This document shows positions 29,420-35,331 of a stretch of DNA of 35,331 nucleotides, one piece after another. The notes beneath the pieces are model-generated. The model was given only the letters and a program-made list of their open reading frames with translations. It was not told the origin of the DNA and searched no databases. Each line of letters begins with the position of its first letter. Within the stretch, counting starts at the first letter, position 1. Both the position numbers and the translations under genes were made by a program. The stretch lies in assembly GCA_003279655.1 (NCBI GenBank), contig QCHI01000015.1, positions 1-35,331 on the forward strand, written 5' to 3'. The DNA is from Prochlorococcus sp. AG-402-A21 (lineage in GTDB: Bacteria; Cyanobacteriota; Cyanobacteriia; PCC-6307; Cyanobiaceae).

Positions 29420-29622
29420 AAATACCTTCAATAAGTTTAAAAAGAACACTTGACGTGACCATGAAGGACACTTTCCGAAGGATAAAAGAATTAGGTGAGA
29501 AAGACAGTCAAGCATTAAGAGAGGAATACAAAGAATGGATAGAAGCTAGTGAAGGTGAGAGTAAACACCCTCATGTTTTATATATGAATCAGATGAAACC
29601 CAAAAATTCAAACGATTATTAA
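29416..29622 (+). CDS. Small soluble protein, 68 aa
   Basis: Highly charged: MKIPSISLKRTLDVTMKDTF, then RRIKELGEKDSQALREEYKE and a polar end with HPHVLYMNQMKPK. Mostly helical. It shares a four-base overlap with the preceding micro-gene and is followed at once by a terminator. Function unknown. Confidence 0.6.
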   Translation: MKIPSISLKRTLDVTMKDTFRRIKELGEKDSQALREEYKEWIEASEGESKHPHVLYMNQMKPKNSNDY

Positions 29623-29644
29623 AAAGGGGCTTAAGTTGCCCCTT
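29621..29644. terminator. Bidirectional terminator
   Basis: AAGGGGC (29624-29630) pairs with GCCCCTT (29638-29644) around TTAAGTT. On the minus strand the stem is followed by five T, ending the gene at 29690-30133. On the plus strand it directly follows the stop of 29416-29622. Confidence 0.75.
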
Positions 29645-29689
29645 GATAATCGTCTGACAATCAGAATTAACTGGTAATGTTTAGATCTC

Positions 29690-30133
29690 TCAGGCAGCTA
29701 ATAGTTCCTCCTCCGCTGGTAATGTTTGAGATGTTGACTTATCCAATTCATCACTTCCCTTTATTTCTAGAGAAATAACGTCTCCTGATTCTGGACTCGG
29801 CTCGACATTTTGCACGGAAGCCATTTCCAGATTGGGTTCCATTTTTACTGGTGAGGTAATCTCAGATAGAACCACTTGTGCTAACTCAGCTTCTTTAACA
29901 ACTTGAGACCATGGGTTAACTGTTGCTGCAATGAAGTCCCGATTTGCTTCTGTTTTGTCTCCACGGGTGATTAGTAAGAAAGGAAGGGCAACGGTAAACA
30001 GACAAAAAATGGCTAGGAAAAAGTTGGCGATGGCCATTTCTCTACCAGGTTCAAATGCTGCTAGAAGCATAAAAATAAAAGCAATTTGTATAAAAAATCC
30101 CTTACTTTTTATCTTTAAGCCATACCTTCGCAA
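29690..30133 (-). CDS. Membrane protein with acidic tail, 147 aa
   Basis: Basic head (MRRYGLKIKSKG), then two helices at about 13-30 and 36-56 (FFLAIFCLFTVALPFLLI), an Asn/Trp-containing segment (FIAATVNPWSQVVKEAELAQ) and an acidic, Pro/Ser-rich, probably disordered tail of about 60 residues. Both ends are predicted to be cytoplasmic. Higher G+C than neighbours. A terminator follows. Function unknown. Confidence 0.7.
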   Translation of the reverse strand: MRRYGLKIKSKGFFIQIAFIFMLLAAFEPGREMAIANFFLAIFCLFTVALPFLLITRGDKTEANRDFIAATVNPWSQVVKEAELAQVVLSEITSPVKMEPNLEMASVQNVEPSPESGDVISLEIKGSDELDKSTSQTLPAEEELLAA

Positions 30134-30208
30134 ACAAACTTAATCCAAAAATTTATTATGATCAAAATCAATGGCTTACAGGTGTATTTAAAATTGATTT
30201 TTTCTATG

Positions 30209-30622
30209 TCAGTTCTTGATGTCTCTTTCTGTCATTAGTCGATAAGCAAAATCATCAACCCTCTTCTGATTCACTCCATTATCTCCAACTCCTACTCTTG
30301 ATTCTGATCTGACTTGAATAATCCCTTTTTCTGGAATTGCTTTGAGCAGTAGATCATCGGTATACCTTCTCCATTTGGTCTTCGCTTCAGCATGAATAAA
30401 TGAATCAGTCTTTTCAACTATTTTTGTTCTGGCTGTTTCAGAAACTATTTTAGTTGCTTTCTTAAAAGCATTTTCTAAATCATTTACTTTAAAATCTTCT
30501 CTTACGCAGTGAGTTATGACAATACACTCTGGCAGATCAGTTGTTATTGCATTTGCTTTATGGGGGGTAATCGTAAGAACAGCAAGAATTGAAAAGAAGA
30601 AAGTTAAAAACCGATTAATCAT
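30209..30622 (-). CDS. DUF1499 secreted protein, 137 aa
   Basis: Signal peptide of 25 residues (FFFSILAVLTITPHKANA). The mature part has the DUF1499 order: a Pro-Glu-Cys then 'THCVRED' (Cys pair), a helix (NAFKKATKIVSETARTKIVE), the 'FIHAEAKTKWRRYTDDLLL' strand with aromatic residues, then 'IIQVRSESRVGVGDNGVNQK-R-V', the family's most conserved part. DUF1499 is widespread in cyanobacteria and plastids; its function is unknown. It should act in the periplasm or lumen. Confidence 0.9.
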   Translation of the reverse strand: MINRFLTFFFSILAVLTITPHKANAITTDLPECIVITHCVREDFKVNDLENAFKKATKIVSETARTKIVEKTDSFIHAEAKTKWRRYTDDLLLKAIPEKGIIQVRSESRVGVGDNGVNQKRVDDFAYRLMTERDIKN

Positions 30623-30815
30623 TGATCCAAAAGATCTAATAAAATGAATTTAAAAACAATACAAATCAATATATCCTAGATAAAAATTAAATGTGATTTA
30701 ACTCTAGAATTTTTAGGGATTTATGGCTTAAAATATAGATTTTTCAAAGCTTGTAAAAAGTATTATGGATAATTATGGATAAAAAAGACTTTTCTAAACC
30801 CATCTGAGCATTTTT

Positions 30816-30986
30816 TTAACTTGCTAATTCATTTCCCCATTCTTTGTGTTTCCTATCTAAATCTACAATTGAATTTTTTTGAGCATTAAGTATTAGTAAG
30901 CGATGAACTAGCTCGATTTTGGTTTCAGTTACCTCTTCTGAGTAAAACTTTAGAGGTTGCTCTCCAAGCAAATTGTCGCCGCTCAT
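30816..30986 (-). CDS. MSGDNLL small protein, 56 aa (copy 2 of 2)
   Basis: ATG 30986 to TAA 30816. It begins MSGDNLLGEQPLKFYSEEVT and continues with an amphipathic helix (KIELVHRLLILNAQ) and a charged end (LDRKHKEWGNELAS). The first 23 residues match the 46-aa protein at 11031-11171 (MSGDNLLSHLPVKFYSDEMT), then the two diverge. Soluble; function unknown. Confidence 0.7.
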   Translation of the reverse strand: MSGDNLLGEQPLKFYSEEVTETKIELVHRLLILNAQKNSIVDLDRKHKEWGNELAS

Positions 30987-31027
30987 TAAATCCTAATTTT
31001 AAATCAGTGGTTTTTTAGGATGAAATC

Positions 31028-31192
31028 ATGCATAATCATTGGTTTTTAAGGTTTTTTTTCTTTTTGCGTTACATCACTCTTGCTGGTTGTCCCTACCTTT
31101 GCCATTCAGTTAGCAAGAGTTTGGTGGTTATGATTTTGAATATTATCTTTATTCCTTACATCGCTTTCTCTAAAAAAACTTTAGCCTTGTAA
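31028..31192 (+). CDS. Doubtful 54-codon frame
   Basis: ATG 31028 to TAA 31192, Phe/Leu/Ile-rich (RFFFFLRYITLAGCPYLC, then MILNIIFIPYIAF). It could be a membrane peptide, but the +1 frame also holds a helix-like stretch (SLLLVVPTFAIQLARVWW) ending at TGA 31130, so the true frame is unclear and the segment may be decayed. Confidence 0.25.
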   Translation: MHNHWFLRFFFFLRYITLAGCPYLCHSVSKSLVVMILNIIFIPYIAFSKKTLAL

Positions 31193-31280
31193 GTACTGAT
31201 AGTTTGTAACGTTCCAATTCTTCTTCCCATCCTGCAAGGCTCACACCAAGTTAGTTCTTCAGTTTCCGTTTGATTTAGTA

Positions 31281-31484
31281 ATGCATCCTGTTTTTCATTC
31301 TGAATTTATAGGTCTTGAATGGCCCATCCTCTTTATTGGTCACATCATCATGTTCTGGTCTTTAACTGTAAGACTTGATTGGTCTTGGATTCCGTTGACG
31401 GATCATGAAAAATTATGCGGTTCTAAAGGTGATGCATATCGAGCTCAAGTGAGTTTATTGGAGAAAACTCTTGCAAATAGCTAA
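31281..31484 (+). CDS. Small membrane-associated protein, 67 aa
   Basis: Reads MHPVFHSEFIGLEWPILFIG with a hydrophobic stretch (PILFIGHIIMFWSLTV), then a Trp-rich turn (RLDWSWIPLTDHEKLCGSKG) and a helical end. One membrane segment is likely. It is six bases upstream of the secreted-protein gene at 31491, suggesting a shared message. Family not recognised. Confidence 0.6.
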   Translation: MHPVFHSEFIGLEWPILFIGHIIMFWSLTVRLDWSWIPLTDHEKLCGSKGDAYRAQVSLLEKTLANS

Positions 31485-31490
31485 AACTAA

Positions 31491-31697
31491 ATGAATTTAC
31501 TTCTTGCTTTAGCAATTTCCTTTTGCTTTTTATTTCCCACAAAAACGCAAGCATCAAGAACTGATCAAGTTAGTTTTGTTTGTGAAAGTTTTGCCGCCGG
31601 TAAAATAGATGCCCTCAAAACATTAGAGGCATTAGATCTAAATATTGAAGATTATTCTATAGGCGTGAATAATGTTGCAAAAATATTTTGCGCCTAA
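31491..31697 (+). CDS. Small secreted protein, 68 aa
   Basis: Signal peptide of about 21 residues (MNLLLALAISFCFLFPTKTQ, cleavage after QAS or QA). The mature part has two Cys, SFVCESFAAGKIDALKTLEA and NVAKIFCA at the end, that could be paired. The layout resembles the gene at 34020-34259 (signal peptide, early Cys, Lys/Ala-Leu helix, 'KLYC' end), possibly a distant paralog. Periplasmic, function unknown. Confidence 0.7.
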   Translation: MNLLLALAISFCFLFPTKTQASRTDQVSFVCESFAAGKIDALKTLEALDLNIEDYSIGVNNVAKIFCA

Positions 31698-31778
31698 TTT
31701 TTGAGTTCTTTTTATTTATATCTACTATATTTAGATAATTCTTGATCTTCGACTTTAAAGTGTGCTTAAAAAAAGTGG

Positions 31779-32038
31779 ATGTTTATACAAGTAACAAGAA
31801 CTTCAATACTTCTGGTTATTATTATTATTTTCTAACTTAAGTAATACTACTAACAGGATGTGGATCAAATATCGTTGGATGAACAGTACTGTCATATAAT
31901 TTTAAATGGATATCACTTAATGAAACAGACTTATACACTTGTAAAAAAACAGGTTTAAATGGACAGCACTGGTGTGAAAATGCATACCCAGGTAAATGTA
32001 ATTTCTTATTTTCCTTGATTCTCGTTTTCACTAAATAG
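31779..32038 (+). pseudogene. Decayed small lipoprotein gene
   Basis: ATG 31779 gives MFIQVTRTSILLVIIIIIF, a signal-peptide-like start, then TAA. A shifted frame has the lipobox-like VILLTGCGSNIVG, then TGA, then LSYNFKWISLNETDLYTCKK and TGLNGQHWCENAYPGKC to TAG 32038. The pieces in order make a sensible lipoprotein with paired Cys, broken by a frameshift near 31840 and a nonsense codon at 31883. Family unknown. Confidence 0.4.
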
Positions 32039-32040
32039 AC

Positions 32041-32517
32041 ATGAATATCGCTCAATCATCCCCTTTGTATGAATATTGGAATTCTGATCAAGATGAGAAT
32101 GATGAAAACAAGAGACTGTTAAAGCTTAATTCAAATGAACCTGCTTCTAACCTTTTTAGAAATGAACCTTATAAATGGGAGAATCTCTATCAAAGCGTTC
32201 TTAAAAACGTTATCAGTGGAGATGATTCATCAATTAAAGGATTGATGGTTTTGTTATCTACAATCAGTAAAAAGGAGAAAGATATAGTACTTAACTCTCT
32301 AGAGGATTTGTTAGATAAGCATGTAATTTATAAACTGAAAAATGAAAAATATCAGGATTTAAAGTCTAGTAAAAATTTTTATACTGCCTTAAGAATATTG
32401 TTGACTATTTTTATCAATCCATATGATTTAGAACTTAAAAAAAAACCAAAATATCTTTATGAGAAAACTGGTATGTTTTTTTATAAGTTCAGAAAAATAG
32501 TTTTATCAAATCAGTGA
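32041..32517 (+). CDS. Hypothetical protein, 158 aa
   Basis: Largely helical soluble protein: acidic start (NSDQDENDENKRLLKLN), a helix-rich middle (YQSVLKNVISGDDSSIKGLM, then LSTISKKEKDIVLNSLEDLL), a more hydrophobic stretch (FYTALRILLTIFINPYDLEL) and a basic end. Lys/Ile/Asn-rich codon use typical of the island. No motif recognised. It starts two bases after the dead lipoprotein frame. Confidence 0.65.
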   Translation: MNIAQSSPLYEYWNSDQDENDENKRLLKLNSNEPASNLFRNEPYKWENLYQSVLKNVISGDDSSIKGLMVLLSTISKKEKDIVLNSLEDLLDKHVIYKLKNEKYQDLKSSKNFYTALRILLTIFINPYDLELKKKPKYLYEKTGMFFYKFRKIVLSNQ

Positions 32518-32576
32518 GTTTTAACTTCTGTTGAAACATCTCAAATGTATAAAATTTCTTTCTTAGAGAATGATGA

Positions 32577-32861
32577 CTATTGGAGAGAAAATTTTTTTAT
32601 TAATTTTCTAAGTTTTTCTGACCTAGAGTTTTTTTGTGGTCTGGCATCATCAAGTACTGCTGCACAACATAGTTGCCATGATGAACCATCTTTTAATTTC
32701 AATTCTTTAGAAATATTGACTGGAGCAGAGGTTAAGGAAGTTATTTCATCGATATGCTCCACGGTCTCCCACAGTTCACTCTCTAAGAAATCTAGTTCAA
32801 CTTTTGAGAGGAGTTTTGTTGCTATAAAATCCTTGACTAATTCTGTAAGTTCTAAAGACAT
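32577..32861 (-). CDS. Hypothetical protein, 94 aa
   Basis: Helical acidic start (MSLELTELVKDFIATKLLSK, then VELDFLESELWETVEHIDEI), a loop with two adjacent Cys (GSSWQLCCAAVLDDA) and a basic end (SRSEKLRKLIKKFSL). It is chosen over the opposite-strand frame 32545-32877, which is Ser/Phe-rich in the way antisense frames usually are. Family not recognised. Confidence 0.65.
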   Translation of the reverse strand: MSLELTELVKDFIATKLLSKVELDFLESELWETVEHIDEITSLTSAPVNISKELKLKDGSSWQLCCAAVLDDARPQKNSRSEKLRKLIKKFSLQ

Positions 32862-33046
32862 TTTTCAATTAATCTAGTTGATAAATCCAATGTTTTAAAG
32901 CGGAATGCATTTTGTAATAAGTTATTTTATTTTGAGGATAGCACTTATCTAAATTATTTAATTACGATCTAATTTCCGAATTCAATCCTTAAAGAATTAA
33001 TTAGTTTACCTATAATAAAAAAAGAAACCGATTCCTGAAGCAATAA

Positions 33047-33421
33047 ATGAGCATGGAGATTACATCCGAATCTGCAAAAAAGGCACAAAAAGAAGCTGAA
33101 TGGGCATATAACAAAGCGATGGAAAAGTTCTATTATTCAATGTTGGAGGTTGTTTTCTTAAGGATCAAAAGTCACCTATCTACCCAGGGCCTAAAGAAAG
33201 TTGTGGAGATAGATGAGAAAAGAGCTAACAACGAAAATCTGGGAGTTGAATTTAGTAAAAAAACTTGGTCGGCATTAGCTGAAGCATGGACAGGTGCGGA
33301 GGGTTTGGCAATGACAAAGATCGCTGAACTCTATGGGCTGGGTATATCTGACTTGGACATATCAGAAATTCAAAAGCATGATGGAAATGATGGTTCTCCA
33401 AAATGCGCTACGTCAAATTAA
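33047..33421 (+). CDS. Hypothetical helical protein, 124 aa
   Basis: Amphipathic helical protein: SAKKAQKEAEWAYNKAMEKF, then FLRIKSHLSTQGLKKVVEID and TWSALAEAWTGAEGLAMTKI. Ala/Lys/Glu-rich with several Trp; no membrane segment. Start ATG 33047 (or ATG 33053). Likely soluble and perhaps self-associating. No family recognised. Confidence 0.65.
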   Translation: MSMEITSESAKKAQKEAEWAYNKAMEKFYYSMLEVVFLRIKSHLSTQGLKKVVEIDEKRANNENLGVEFSKKTWSALAEAWTGAEGLAMTKIAELYGLGISDLDISEIQKHDGNDGSPKCATSN

Positions 33422-33613
33422 TTTTGAGGTACATTGAAGCTGTCCTGAATATTTTCACTGATTGATTTGAAGTTGCAACAATTAAAAAAATTCTTGAAAG
33501 AAAGAAAAAAGCTACTCAAAAAGAAATATCTTAAGAAACTTGTTGAAAAACAATCAAACTAACTCTGACTTGAATGGGTGGTATTTGTTCCTATGTCGTA
33601 TTAGTCTAGGTAT

Positions 33614-33859
33614 ATGACATATTATTCAAAGCCAAGTTATATTCAATATGATGAGTGGTTTGATAACAATATTGATCCGTTCGAATTAGAGTATGAGAAG
33701 GAAAAAAAGTTTAGTGATTCTGTTCACGAGAAGTTTTATAAAATGTCAAAACATAATTTAATTATCGGTGGATCCGAGTCTGTTGCAGATTTAAATAAAT
33801 CTGAGAGATGTTCAGGTGGTTTCTGCTTATTAACAGATGATGAACTAAAGCAACTTTAA
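33614..33859 (+). CDS. Hypothetical acidic protein, 81 aa
   Basis: Tyr/Asp/Glu-rich: MTYYSKPSYIQYDEWFDNNI, then DPFELEYEKEKKFSDSVHEK, and an end with a Cys pair (SERCSGGFCLLTDDELKQL). Cys-x4-Cys with Gly-Gly between could be a disulfide hairpin or metal knuckle. Soluble, function unknown. Confidence 0.6.
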   Translation: MTYYSKPSYIQYDEWFDNNIDPFELEYEKEKKFSDSVHEKFYKMSKHNLIIGGSESVADLNKSERCSGGFCLLTDDELKQL

Positions 33860-33881
33860 TCAAATGTAAATTAAGAAAAAT

Positions 33882-34010
33882 ATGAATTATCATTTTTTTA
33901 TTTATTTAGAAGCATTAACTTTTTTTCTTTTGACGACAATGTTTCTCCTTTTGTATAAAAGCAATAAATGGTTCCTTCGCTCAAGTGATTTATCTAAAAA
34001 AGATGATTGA
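33882..34010 (+). CDS. Single-helix micro-protein, 42 aa
   Basis: ATG 33882 to TGA 34010: MNYHFFIYLEALTFFLLTTM is one transmembrane helix continuing into FLLLYKSN, then a charged tail (FLRSSDLSKKDD). It is nine bases before the signal-peptide gene at 34020, so probably co-transcribed. The opposite frame 33902-34210 is a shadow. Confidence 0.5.
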   Translation: MNYHFFIYLEALTFFLLTTMFLLLYKSNKWFLRSSDLSKKDD

Positions 34011-34019
34011 ATTATCCAT

Positions 34020-34259
34020 ATGAAATATCTACTACTATTGACTCTCTTGTTGGGTCTAAGCACTCCTTCGAAAGCAGTTACTACCCGAATGTTTAAAGTT
34101 CTAGATACTTGTGCAAGATATAGGTTGAAAGAGAAAACGGCTTTAGTCGCAATAAAAGACCTCAAACTCAAATATGACGGTAGAGATGAAAGTGAGGCAG
34201 AGTTATTCATAAAATTGTATTGCTCAGTTTTTACTCCAAATGAAAATGTAGATTTTTAA
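34020..34259 (+). CDS. Small secreted protein, 79 aa
   Basis: Signal peptide of about 19 residues (MKYLLLLTLLLGLSTPSKA, cleavage before VTTRM). The mature part has a first Cys (FKVLDTCARYRLKEKTALVA), a Lys-rich helix and a second Cys (AELFIKLYCSVF), possibly paired. Similar layout to 31491-31697. It is 11 bases upstream of the amidotransferase gene. Function unknown. Confidence 0.7.
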   Translation: MKYLLLLTLLLGLSTPSKAVTTRMFKVLDTCARYRLKEKTALVAIKDLKLKYDGRDESEAELFIKLYCSVFTPNENVDF

Positions 34260-34270
34260 TTAATTGATTT

Positions 34271-35002
34271 ATGAGTCGTTTACTTGTTCTCCAGCATTTA
34301 GAACGCGAGCGACCTGGACTGTTTGTCAATCTTGCTGAGGAGAGAGGGTTTAGTGTTTGTACTTTTCGCTTGGATCTAGGAGATTCTCTTCCTGAACTTA
34401 GGAATGGAGATTTACTTTTGGTGTTGGGTGGACCTATGGGTATAAGAGACATTGGGACTTCAACTTACCCATGGCTTATTGAGGAAGTTGATCTAATAAA
34501 AGCAGCCTTAAATCAAGGTATTGGATTAATTGGAGTATGCTTGGGAGCTCAACTTTTAGCCTATGCAGCTGGTGGTGATGTTGAAATGCTTCAAGAGGAT
34601 GGATCTTATAGAACATCAGCTGAAATAGGGTGGGACTATATCTTTCCTCAATCATTGAAAAATCAGAGCAAACTGACAACATTTTTAAGTTATCCTTTCC
34701 CTGTTTTGCATTGGCATGGAGACAGAATCTTATTGCCTAATACTGCAGATCTGATTGCTAGTAGTTGTAGATGTAAGGAGCAATTATTTAGTATTGGTTC
34801 ATTAGCTTATGGTTTACAATTTCACGTTGAGGTAGATGATAAGATGGTTAATACGTGGATTTCAGAAGATCAAAAATTTATTTCTTCAGCCTTAGGAGCA
34901 GAGGGGCAATCCATTTTAAAACAACAACAAAAAGAATTTGGTCATAAAACATTAGATTCTAGATTAAAGTTTTTAAACATTTTATTTGACCTATTAAGCT
35001 AG
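34271..35002 (+). CDS. Class I glutamine amidotransferase, 243 aa
   Basis: A stand-alone glutaminase-type domain like the N-terminal half of GMP synthase. Seen: oxyanion strand LLVLGGPMGIRD (49-60), nucleophile elbow GVCLGAQ with Cys90, HWHGD (147-151) and the catalytic pair in LQFHVEV (His185, Glu187). The middle and length match the COG0518 'GMP synthase-like' group, which hydrolyses glutamine or a gamma-glutamyl compound; the real substrate or acceptor is unknown. It follows the small secreted-protein gene by 11 bases. G+C is higher than its neighbours. Confidence 0.9.
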   Translation: MSRLLVLQHLERERPGLFVNLAEERGFSVCTFRLDLGDSLPELRNGDLLLVLGGPMGIRDIGTSTYPWLIEEVDLIKAALNQGIGLIGVCLGAQLLAYAAGGDVEMLQEDGSYRTSAEIGWDYIFPQSLKNQSKLTTFLSYPFPVLHWHGDRILLPNTADLIASSCRCKEQLFSIGSLAYGLQFHVEVDDKMVNTWISEDQKFISSALGAEGQSILKQQQKEFGHKTLDSRLKFLNILFDLLS

Positions 35003-35036
35003 GTAAGAATTTTAGCTGCTTAAAATATTTATTAAA

Positions 35037-35237
35037 ATGATTGATGACTACACACTTGCGAAGTGCAAAAAAGATAGGGAAATTCTTCAATTAAAAATTA
35101 AAAATCTTGAGCATGGTATTAATGAAGCCGAAAAAATGATTGCCGAGTCACAAATGAATGATGAGGCATTAACTTTTTTAAGAAGAAAAGTCGCAGAATC
35201 TAATCAGGATTTAGCAATACTATATTTAATTCACTAA
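35037..35237 (+). CDS. Coiled-coil protein, 66 aa
   Basis: Almost entirely helical and charged: MIDDYTLAKCKKDREILQLK, then IKNLEHGINEAEKMIAESQM and TFLRRKVAESNQDLAIL. Heptad spacing of Leu/Ile suggests a two-stranded coiled coil. Its stop overlaps the stop of the partial minus-strand gene at the window edge by two bases. Function unknown. Confidence 0.65.
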   Translation: MIDDYTLAKCKKDREILQLKIKNLEHGINEAEKMIAESQMNDEALTFLRRKVAESNQDLAILYLIH

Positions 35238-35331
35238 GTCATTTTCATTGGAATTCTTTTTTGAAACGCGTCTTTAAGATCGTCATAAAGTGAGTAAGCC
35301 GTACACGACCGTATCTTTCGTTTAAAAACTT
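35234..35331 (-). CDS. Partial gene at window edge (C-terminal end)
   Basis: The minus-strand frame enters the window open and reads VFKRKIRSCTAYSLYDDLKD then AFQKRIPMKMT before TAG 35234. The 32 visible codons are basic, then mixed; the start lies outside. Convergent with the coiled-coil gene, with stops overlapping. Too little to identify. Confidence 0.55.
   Translation of the reverse strand, partial: VFKRKIRSCTAYSLYDDLKDAFQKRIPMKMT

Noticed and set aside
32545-32877. 110-codon plus-strand frame
   Set aside because: Ser/Phe-rich and antisense to a more plausible 94-aa minus-strand protein.
33455-33561. Lys-rich frame (QQLKKFLKERKKLLKKKYLK)
   Set aside because: No ATG or GTG; would need a TTG start, and A-rich DNA commonly gives such frames.
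1-35331. CRISPR array, insertion sequence or prophage
   Set aside because: No regularly spaced repeats, no transposase, integrase, terminase or capsid motifs in any frame examined.

Overview
This AT-rich window (about one third G+C by eye) is packed with very small genes on both strands and has few enzymes. Family content points to a marine picocyanobacterium of the Prochlorococcus type: two DUF1651-like proteins, a DUF4278 'L-x-YRG' protein, a DUF3764-like protein, DUF3303-like proteins, a DUF1499 protein and a TIGR01548-like HAD hydrolase. A low-light clade I (NATL-like) strain would fit, but that is inference. No photosynthesis, ribosomal or other housekeeping operon is present, so the segment reads as an accessory island or a highly variable stretch.

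Layout. 1-9.9 kb: scattered small hypothetical proteins separated by decaying genes, including a DUF3303 gene with two internal stops at 9283-9546 and a membrane protein interrupted by one TAG at 5092-5448. 10-14.2 kb: the most unusual part. Three short proteins carry the same ECLQFGIC core near their C-termini and share a promoter/leader element, with small secreted or anchored proteins between them. 14.5-18.7 kb (minus strand): selO (protein AMPylator), a lipoprotein, a DUF3764-like protein, membrane proteins and a tRNA-Gly(CCC). 18.8-19.7 kb: a tight run of small membrane proteins. 19.9-21.2 kb (minus): a HAD phosphatase-like gene and single-helix micro-proteins. 21.2-24.7 kb: small proteins, a structured 5' region before the DUF4278 gene, and good terminators. 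24.8-25.7 kb: a proline iminopeptidase. 25.8-33.9 kb: more micro-proteins, including a three-gene minus-strand cluster at 28.4-29.1 kb and the DUF1499 gene. 34.3-35.0 kb: a class I glutamine amidotransferase.

The main theme is local amplification of tiny genes. At least seven micro-families occur two or three times within 35 kb: ECLQFGIC (x3), RY..L..W (x3), MSGDNLL (x2), FGILL..QMS (x2, with a conserved upstream element), DTFICHL membrane proteins (x2), DUF1651 (x2) and DUF3303 (x3, one dead). In two of these families the upstream noncoding DNA is also conserved, so gene and regulatory region were copied and retained together. Many genes listed here are under 60 codons and were found by reading the sequence directly. 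Function is unknown for most of them.
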